The notes under the pieces were generated by a model. The model was given only the letters and a program-made list of their open reading frames with translations, searched no databases and had not been told where the DNA came from. Positions 58,156 through 64,000 of a stretch of 64,000 nt of DNA are shown here, piece after piece. The number at the start of each line of letters is the position of its first letter. The first letter of the stretch is position 1. This stretch comes from Oscillospiraceae bacterium. Its GTDB lineage: Bacteria > Bacillota > Clostridia > Oscillospirales > Acutalibacteraceae. The DNA is taken from contig CP107220.1 of the NCBI GenBank assembly GCA_025757685.1, forward strand, positions 769,501 to 833,500, read 5' to 3'. A program made the position numbers and the translations under genes.

Positions 58156-58869
58156 ATGAAGAAAGTACTGGTTGCAGAGGACGAGGAGTCCATTCGCGAA
58201 TTTATTGTCATCAATCTGACCCGCAGCGGTTATACTGTGGAACAGGCGGAGAACGGCGCCGTGGCGCTGGAAAAGTTTGCAAAGGATGAAAGCGGCTTTG
58301 ATGTGGCGATCCTGGACATTATGATGCCGGAGGTGGACGGTTTGGCTGTGTGCAAGCAGCTACGCGCCAAATCCTCAGACTTGGGCATCATTATGCTTAG
58401 CGCCAAGACGCAGGAGATGGACAAAATCACCGGGTTGATGTTCGGCGCCGATGATTATGTGACCAAGCCCTTTTCTCCCAGTGAGCTGATGGCGCGGGTA
58501 GATGCCGTTTATCGCCGGGTGGAGATGACCCGGGGCTTTCGCAAGAACGACACCACCGGGGACACGGTTGTGCTGGACGAGTTTGAGCTCAACCTACGCA
58601 ATCGCACCCTGTCTAAGAACGGCTCCAACATTGAGCTGACCCAGGTAGAGTTCCAAATCATTGAATACTTCTTTAAGAACCCCAACGCTGCGCTGACCCG
58701 CACGGATATTCTTAAGACCGTATGGGGCAACAACTACTTTGGTGATGACAAGATTGTGGATGTGAACATTCGCCGCCTGCGCATGAAGGTGGAGGATGAT
58801 CCATCCAATCCGGTATACCTGACCACCATTTGGGGCCTGGGTTACAAGTGGGTCACCAAAAATAACTAA
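58156..58869 (+). CDS. OmpR/PhoB-family response regulator
   Basis: 237 residues from ATG 58156 after ACAGGAGGATGT. The receiver domain has D9, phospho-acceptor D54 (ILDIMMP) and K of YVTKPFSP. The C-terminal winged helix has 'NIRRLRMKVEDDP' and 'TIWGLGYKW'. The partner kinase is 21 bp downstream. Confidence 0.94.
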   Translation: MKKVLVAEDEESIREFIVINLTRSGYTVEQAENGAVALEKFAKDESGFDVAILDIMMPEVDGLAVCKQLRAKSSDLGIIMLSAKTQEMDKITGLMFGADDYVTKPFSPSELMARVDAVYRRVEMTRGFRKNDTTGDTVVLDEFELNLRNRTLSKNGSNIELTQVEFQIIEYFFKNPNAALTRTDILKTVWGNNYFGDDKIVDVNIRRLRMKVEDDPSNPVYLTTIWGLGYKWVTKNN

Positions 58870-58890
58870 GCAACGAGGACGAACTGCGCA

Positions 58891-60474
58891 ATGGAAGAGA
58901 AATGGCTGAAAAAATTACATACAGCCGGGAGACTGAAAGAACTGCGGATGCAGGGTATCACAAAGCGGTGGGTGATCAATATTTTAGGTGTGATCGCCCT
59001 TTTCTTTGTGATCGTTTTTGTGGTTTCCGCTTTTACCATTCGCGCATACTATTATAATGCAGTTGAAAGTATCTTAAATTCCGGTGCGTCCACCACGGCC
59101 ACCAATTACTTTTCCGGCCGACTGGACGGCGGCAGTTCCTTAGAGGCATCAGCTGCGGATTTTATTGACAGCTTCAGCTACCGGGACAAGACCACCATTT
59201 GGATCATTAACAATGCCGGCGGCGTAGTGACCTCCTCCAGCGGTTTTGCGGTAGAAAAGGTGCGTATGCCGGACTATGAGGAGGCCCTGGCCGGTGATAC
59301 AGGGCGTGCACGATATGTAGGGCACATTACCGATAACGGCGAAAAATGCATGGCAGTCACACGCATTATTTACAGCGGCGACGGCGAGCCGATGGGCGCC
59401 GTGCGGGTCATCAGTTCTTTGGAGATGATCGACCGTCAGATCAGCACCATTGTTCTGCTGATTTTTTTGGCTTTGGTGCTGATCTTTGCGGTGATTTTGT
59501 ACTCCAACCTGTTCTTTATCCGTTCCATTATTATCCCGGTGCAGGAGATCAACCAAACCACTAAGAAGATCTCGCAAGGGGACTACTCCGTTCGTATTGA
59601 GAAGAAATATAATGATGAAATCGGCGATCTGTCGGACTCCATCAACCAAATGGCGGAGGATATTTCTGCAACGGATAAAATGAAAAATGACTTTATTTCT
59701 ACCATTTCTCACGAGCTGCGCACGCCGCTGACTTCCATTAAAGGCTGGGGCGAAACACTGGCGTTTGCAGAGAATGATAATGAGGACGAGATCACCCGCA
59801 AGGGACTGCAAGTGATCGTCCACGAGGCCGGGCGACTGGAGGGATTTGTAGAGGAGCTGCTGGACTTTAGCCGTCTGCAAAGCGGGCGCATGAAGCTGCG
59901 CCTGGCGCCTACGGATATCTTTGCCGAGCTGGATGAAACCGTTTTCACCTTCCGTGAGCGCGCCATGCGCGAAGGGATTGAGTTAAAATACAGCATTCCC
60001 GATCTGCCGGCTCCGGCCAATGCAGACGCCAACCGGTTAAAGCAAGTGTTCATGAACATTTTGGATAACGCTTTAAAGTATTCCAGAGCGCCTGCTAAGA
60101 TATTTGTAAAGGCAGAATTTGCCAAAAAAGGCGGTCAGGATTATGTTAAAATCGCCGTTGCGGATCAGGGGTGCGGCATTTCCAAGGAAAATCTGCCCCA
60201 TGTGAAAGAAAAATTCTATAAGGCAAATATGTCCGTGCGTGGATCCGGGATCGGACTAGCTGTCACCAATGAACTGGTGGAGCTGCACGGCGGCACCCTG
60301 GAGATCGACAGTGAGGAGGGCACCGGCACGCTGGTGACCATTTACCTGCCCATCAACAGTGCCCCCAGCAAAAAGGACTTAGCGCAGCAGCCCCAAACGG
60401 CAGAGACCAGAGAAGTGGATCAAAGTATGGAATTGAGAGGAAACAACGCCAATGCAGGAGAAAAAAACGCATAA
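58891..60474 (+). CDS. membrane sensor histidine kinase
   Basis: 527 residues. Two membrane helices (about 28-50 and 188-212) flank an external domain of about 135 residues. HAMP follows, then a HisKA domain with phospho-H274 (SHELRTP), and HATPase with NILDNALKYS, DQGCGI and GSGIGLA. The tail after about residue 490 is Gln/Glu-rich. It is of VicK/PhoR type and pairs with the preceding regulator. Confidence 0.94.
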   Translation: MEEKWLKKLHTAGRLKELRMQGITKRWVINILGVIALFFVIVFVVSAFTIRAYYYNAVESILNSGASTTATNYFSGRLDGGSSLEASAADFIDSFSYRDKTTIWIINNAGGVVTSSSGFAVEKVRMPDYEEALAGDTGRARYVGHITDNGEKCMAVTRIIYSGDGEPMGAVRVISSLEMIDRQISTIVLLIFLALVLIFAVILYSNLFFIRSIIIPVQEINQTTKKISQGDYSVRIEKKYNDEIGDLSDSINQMAEDISATDKMKNDFISTISHELRTPLTSIKGWGETLAFAENDNEDEITRKGLQVIVHEAGRLEGFVEELLDFSRLQSGRMKLRLAPTDIFAELDETVFTFRERAMREGIELKYSIPDLPAPANADANRLKQVFMNILDNALKYSRAPAKIFVKAEFAKKGGQDYVKIAVADQGCGISKENLPHVKEKFYKANMSVRGSGIGLAVTNELVELHGGTLEIDSEEGTGTLVTIYLPINSAPSKKDLAQQPQTAETREVDQSMELRGNNANAGEKNA

Positions 60475-61423
60475 AACATCGGTAGGTGGCCAGGCACTGA
60501 TTGAGGGCATTATGATGCAAGGCCCCAAAGGTATGGCTACTGCCGTGCGCAAGCCGGACGGCGATATATTAACCGAATACCACGAATTCCACCGTCTGCG
60601 AGAGAAATATAAGTTTCTGGGTTGGCCGCTGATACGCGGCGCCGTGAACTTTTTTGAATCTATGGTGATCGGATACAAGACCCTGATGTACTCCGCTGAG
60701 GTCTCCGGTATGGAGGAAGTGGAGGAGGAAGAAATGAGCAAGTTTGAGCGCTGGCTGACGGACAAGTTGGGCGACAAACTGATGAAAGTGCTCACCGGTG
60801 TAGCGTCCGTGCTGGGCTTTGCACTGGCATTTTTGATCTTCTTCTATCTGCCGGTATTGCTGTTTAATGTGCTAAACAAACACTTTGACGGCACGCTCAC
60901 TCCGGCCCAAGGTACAATTGAGGGCGTAACGAAAATTATCATTTTTGTTGTGTATATTGCGCTTGTCAGCCGAATGAAAGACATTCGCCGTACTTTTATG
61001 TACCACGGTGCAGAGCACAAAAGCATTGCCTGTTATGAGTCCGGGCTGGATTTGACGGTGGAGAATGTGAAGAAAATGACCCGCTTCCACCCGCGGTGCG
61101 GCACCTCGTTTATTTTTGTAATGCTGATTTTCAGCGTGATTTTTTATTCTGTTTTAGCCAAGTGTTTTCCGGTGATCGCTACCCAGCGGGTGCTGTGGAT
61201 GCTGCTGAAATTGGTGTTTTTGCCGATTTTAATGGGGCTTGGCTATGAATTTATCCGCTATGCCGGTAAGCACGATAATTTGTTCGTCAAGATTGTCAGT
61301 GCACCGGGCCTTTGGATGCAGCGACTGACCACTCGGGAGCCGGACGACTCTATGATGGAGGTGGGCATCGCCGCACTTAAGGCTGTAATCACCGATAACC
61401 CGGAGGATGATGAAATCAAGTGA
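60452..61423 (+). CDS. DUF1385-family membrane protein
   Basis: 323 residues starting with the DUF1385 hallmark 'VGGQALIEGIMMQGPKG' and later 'YHGAEHKSIACYE' and 'HPRCGTSFIF'. There are about four membrane helices. The family is conserved in Firmicutes next to prmC or prfA; function unknown. It overlaps the kinase by 23 bases and prmC by four bases. Confidence 0.88.
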   Translation: MQEKKTHKTSVGGQALIEGIMMQGPKGMATAVRKPDGDILTEYHEFHRLREKYKFLGWPLIRGAVNFFESMVIGYKTLMYSAEVSGMEEVEEEEMSKFERWLTDKLGDKLMKVLTGVASVLGFALAFLIFFYLPVLLFNVLNKHFDGTLTPAQGTIEGVTKIIIFVVYIALVSRMKDIRRTFMYHGAEHKSIACYESGLDLTVENVKKMTRFHPRCGTSFIFVMLIFSVIFYSVLAKCFPVIATQRVLWMLLKLVFLPILMGLGYEFIRYAGKHDNLFVKIVSAPGLWMQRLTTREPDDSMMEVGIAALKAVITDNPEDDEIK

Positions 61424-62244
61424 CGGTTCAGGAAGCCTATAATTATAGTGTGTATTTTTTAGGCGCCAACGGCGTAGATGAAGAAGAATTCAAGGCCAAG
61501 TGCCTGGTGTGTCATTTGGCAAAGATCGCCAACCGGGACTACCACAGCCACCTAGGCGACCTGGTGAGCCAAAAAAAGCTGGCGGACGGCCTGTGGCAAC
61601 TGAAAAGCGGCACACCGTTGCAATATGTGCTGGGGGAGTGGGACTTTTTAGACAGCACCTTTGCCGTGGGTCCAGGGGTACTGATCCCCCGGCCGGAAAC
61701 GGAAGAACTGGCGCAGTTGGCTATTGAACAGGTCAAAAATGCAGGGTCGGCGCCTGTTGTATGGGACCTTTGCGCCGGCAGCGGCTGCATTGGGATCAGC
61801 ATCGCCAAGGCCTGTCCCGGTGCCAGTGTCTACTGTGTGGAAAAGTCGACAGACGCCTTCGCTTATCTGCAAAAGAACGCCATGCCTGTTGCCAATGTAC
61901 GCCCTGTACTGGCTGATATCAGCGGCGATTTGACTGCGCTGCCCAAACCGCAGGTGCTGGTATCCAACCCGCCGTACATTCCTGCTGCTGTGCTGCCTAC
62001 CTTACAGCCGGAGGTGCTAAAGGAACCGATGATGGCACTGGATGGCGGCACGGACGGACTGGACTTTTACCGCCTGATTGCTGAAAAGATCGTGCCAACA
62101 CTGGCCAGCGGCACGCAGCTGCTTTTGGAGATCGGCGACGAGCAGGGCAGGGCGGTGCAAAACCTGTTTACCACCTGCAAAAATGTGCAGGTTAGGCAAG
62201 ACATTTACGGCAAAGATCGTATATTAATCGCCACCGTTGCGTAA
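61420..62244 (+). CDS. prmC: release factor glutamine methyltransferase
   Basis: 274 residues from GTG 61420, overlapping the previous stop. Its substrate motif is SNPPYIP near residue 180, the SAM loop is 'DLCAGSGCIGISIAK', and 'VLIPRPETEELA' is seen. It N5-methylates the GGQ glutamine of RF1/RF2. No prfA is beside it in this window. Confidence 0.93.
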   Translation: MTVQEAYNYSVYFLGANGVDEEEFKAKCLVCHLAKIANRDYHSHLGDLVSQKKLADGLWQLKSGTPLQYVLGEWDFLDSTFAVGPGVLIPRPETEELAQLAIEQVKNAGSAPVVWDLCAGSGCIGISIAKACPGASVYCVEKSTDAFAYLQKNAMPVANVRPVLADISGDLTALPKPQVLVSNPPYIPAAVLPTLQPEVLKEPMMALDGGTDGLDFYRLIAEKIVPTLASGTQLLLEIGDEQGRAVQNLFTTCKNVQVRQDIYGKDRILIATVA

Positions 62245-62250
62245 TTTTTC

Positions 62251-62280
62251 TTGACTATTGCGTAGGGATAATGGTATGCT
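62251..62280 (+). promoter_or_regulatory. promoter for the site-2-protease operon
   Basis: TTGACT at 62251-62256 and TATGCT at 62275-62280 with an 18-bp spacer. Confidence 0.55.
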
Positions 62281-62311
62281 ATTCTTATCATTATAATTTA
62301 AGGGTGCTCTT

Positions 62312-62986
62312 ATGCTTTCTATTCTTTCTTATTTGCGCCAGGGTGAGTACCTGCTGGCGCTGATTTCTATTCTTTCCAGCTGCTTTGTGGTGTTTTGCTG
62401 TTTACCTGTGCACGAGTTGGCACACGGGTGGGTGGCATATAAGTTGGGAGATACCACCGCCAAGGACGAGGGACGGTTGACCTTTAATCCTTTGGCCCAC
62501 CTAAACCCCATCGGCACCATTATGATCTTTCTCTTTGGGATTGGTTATGCTCGCCCGGTGCCGGTGAATCCCAATCGTTTTAAGCATCCCAAAAGCGGTA
62601 TGGCGCTGGTGTCCCTGGCCGGACCCATTGCCAATCTGCTGATGGGCTTTATCTTCAATTTTATTTATATCGCTATTTACAGCAAAGCACCCGGTGCCGA
62701 TGGCTTTTTGGGTGCCGTAGAGTATTTTCTTTATTTTGCGGCCTGGATCAATGTGTCTTTGGCAGTCTTTAATTTGATCCCCATTCCGCCTCTGGACGGT
62801 TCCAAGGTGCTGGCGGCTGTGCTGCCTTATAAGGCATACAACAAATATATGCGCTATGAGCAATATATCATGATCGCACTGATGATTCTACTGTTTGTTG
62901 GCGCGCTGGACGGCGTGATCTCCACTTTAAGTACGGCGATGATGAAGTTTATTTCCATTATCCCGGCGCTAATCTTTTTGAGGTAA
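62312..62986 (+). CDS. site-2 protease family (M50) membrane protein
   Basis: 224 residues, polytopic. The zinc motif is HELAH at 34-38 and the third ligand lies in 'NLIPIPPLDGSKVL'. Short M50B homologues of this type often precede scpA in Clostridia. Substrate unknown. The start follows AAGGGTGCTCT. Confidence 0.88.
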   Translation: MLSILSYLRQGEYLLALISILSSCFVVFCCLPVHELAHGWVAYKLGDTTAKDEGRLTFNPLAHLNPIGTIMIFLFGIGYARPVPVNPNRFKHPKSGMALVSLAGPIANLLMGFIFNFIYIAIYSKAPGADGFLGAVEYFLYFAAWINVSLAVFNLIPIPPLDGSKVLAAVLPYKAYNKYMRYEQYIMIALMILLFVGALDGVISTLSTAMMKFISIIPALIFLR

Positions 62987-62987
62987 T

Positions 62988-63707
62988 ATGGAACAACCAA
63001 GTTATAAACTGGAGATTTTTGAGGGCCCGATGGATTTGCTCCTTCACTTGATCTCTAAGCATAAACTGAATATTAACGACATTCCTATTATTGAGCTTGT
63101 AAATCAATATTTGGATTATGTGCGAAAAATGCAGGAGGAGGATTTTGACATCGCCGGCGAATTTCTGGAGATGGCTGCCCGCCTGATTTATATCAAGACC
63201 GTATCTCTACTGCCCCGCCATGAGGAGGCAGAAACCTTAAAAAAAGAGTTGACCGGCGAACTGATTGAATACCGGGACTGCAAATTAATGGCAAAGGAAC
63301 TGAGCGCCCACACAGACGGTTTTGACCGCTATGTGCGCACGCCTCAGGAGGGGTATGTAAACTATGCCTACGAGCGATTCCACGAAGGGGAGGAGCTTTT
63401 GCAGGCGTATATCAACGCTGCCGGGCGCGCCCAGCGCAAGCTGCCGCCGCCGTTGGACAGCTTTAAGGTGATTGTGGCGCGCAAGTTTGTAAATGTGGCG
63501 TCTAAGGTACAGACGGTACTGCGCAAGCTGTGGAACGGCAAGAAAGTGCGCTTTTTGTCCCTCTTTCAGGACGCCCAAACTCGCAGCGATATGGTCGCTA
63601 CCTTTTTAGCGGTGCTGGAACTGGCTAAAACCAAGAAGATCACCATTGACGGGACCATGGAGGACCCGGATGTGCAAATCATAAACGAGGTAAATACCGT
63701 TGAGTGA
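62988..63707 (+). CDS. scpA: segregation and condensation protein A
   Basis: 239 residues with 'YKLEIFEGPMDLLLHLI' and 'DIAGEFLEMAARLIYIKTVSLLP' features and a C-terminal winged helix ('TFLAVLELAKTKKI'). It is the kleisin bridging SMC heads for chromosome condensation. The start follows TTTGAGGTAAT, one base after the previous stop. Confidence 0.95.
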   Translation: MEQPSYKLEIFEGPMDLLLHLISKHKLNINDIPIIELVNQYLDYVRKMQEEDFDIAGEFLEMAARLIYIKTVSLLPRHEEAETLKKELTGELIEYRDCKLMAKELSAHTDGFDRYVRTPQEGYVNYAYERFHEGEELLQAYINAAGRAQRKLPPPLDSFKVIVARKFVNVASKVQTVLRKLWNGKKVRFLSLFQDAQTRSDMVATFLAVLELAKTKKITIDGTMEDPDVQIINEVNTVE

Positions 63708-64000
63708 GAAGAACAACACCATTGCCCAGTTAGAGGCCATGCTTTTTGCTGCCGGAGATCCGGTAGAGCCGGAAAAGCTGGCGGATGTGCTAAAATTGGA
63801 TATTGAAAATGTGATCAAAATGCTTGGGTATTTGGAGGCCAAATACGACGAGAGCGGCAGCGGACTGCGGCTGATCCGCGTAGACGGCAAGTACCAAATC
63901 TGCACCAGAGAAGCCTATGCGGACGGTGTGCGTGCCCTACTGGAGATCAAAAAAAATACGCCTCTCAGCCCGGCCGCATTTGAAGTTTTGGCTATTGTGG
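63700..64000 (+). CDS. scpB: segregation and condensation protein B (5' part only)
   Basis: About 100 residues are visible before the window ends. The TTG at 63700 overlaps the scpA stop and follows GAGGTAAATACC. 'AQLEAMLFAAGDPV', 'LRLIRVDGKYQICT' and 'LSPAAFEVLAIV' are ScpB signatures: tandem winged helices that bind ScpA. Confidence 0.93.
   Translation, partial: MSEKNNTIAQLEAMLFAAGDPVEPEKLADVLKLDIENVIKMLGYLEAKYDESGSGLRLIRVDGKYQICTREAYADGVRALLEIKKNTPLSPAAFEVLAIV

Overview
The window looks like the chromosome of a spore-forming, gut-type Clostridia bacterium, most likely Oscillospirales/Ruminococcaceae-like. The evidence is the complete eight-gene spoIIIA operon, spoIIR, AddAB instead of RecBCD, Firmicutes gene order (asp23-nusB-xseAB-ispA-dxs-tlyA-nadK-argR-recN; scpA-scpB), strong AGGAGG-type ribosome sites and a tet(W) element of the kind found in gut anaerobes. 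The backbone is GC-rich. Several insertions are visibly AT-rich. Assignment below order level is inference.

Layout. 1-860 (minus) is the 5' part of a GtrA/YfhO-type membrane protein. 1017-5694 is spoIIIAA-AH, the mother-cell half of the forespore feeding channel. 5790-15490 is a long housekeeping run: Asp23/YqhY, nusB, a TsaD-like paralogue, xseA-xseB, ispA-dxs (isoprenoid precursors), tlyA, nadK, argR and recN. 15588-34214 carries tyrS, ligA, murD, two M42 aminopeptidases, a GNAT enzyme, a PLP lyase-family protein, DUF2461, a phosphohexomutase and addB-addA. 34296-35815 has rpmE, yigZ and spoIIR, followed by two tRNA-Leu genes.

From about 36.06 to 55.3 kb lies a mosaic accessory island. It starts at the 3' end of tRNA-Leu(CAA). 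It contains two copies of the same flanking architecture (36058-37779 and 52771-55278) around unrelated AT-rich cargo. The left flank of each copy is a tRNA-Leu 3' end, a terminator, a promoter and a short palindrome. The right flank of each is another palindrome followed by a minus-strand promoter that reads a conserved, apparently structured non-coding RNA. The first copy holds two small exported proteins. The second holds an OLD-like ATPase/TOPRIM protein plus a 120-residue partner. Between the copies are a GrpB-pyrophosphatase fusion, an iron-type flavodoxin/DUF3793 operon with twin operators, a P-loop kinase, tet(W) with its attenuator, and a mobilisable element (sigma factor, MobC, relaxase, replication proteins, TnpW, large serine recombinase) without a conjugation apparatus. 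A five-gene tRNA operon (Gly, Arg, His, Gln, Lys) follows.

55393-64000 returns to GC-rich chromosome: a membrane-anchored protein, a 56-residue minus-strand gene, an FG-GAP-like lipoprotein with a two-component system, DUF1385, prmC, a site-2-protease homologue, scpA and the start of scpB. No CRISPR array was seen.

The best candidate for something undescribed is the repeated flank architecture with its twin ncRNA. It looks like a cargo-swapping unit anchored on tRNA 3' ends and REP-like palindromes.
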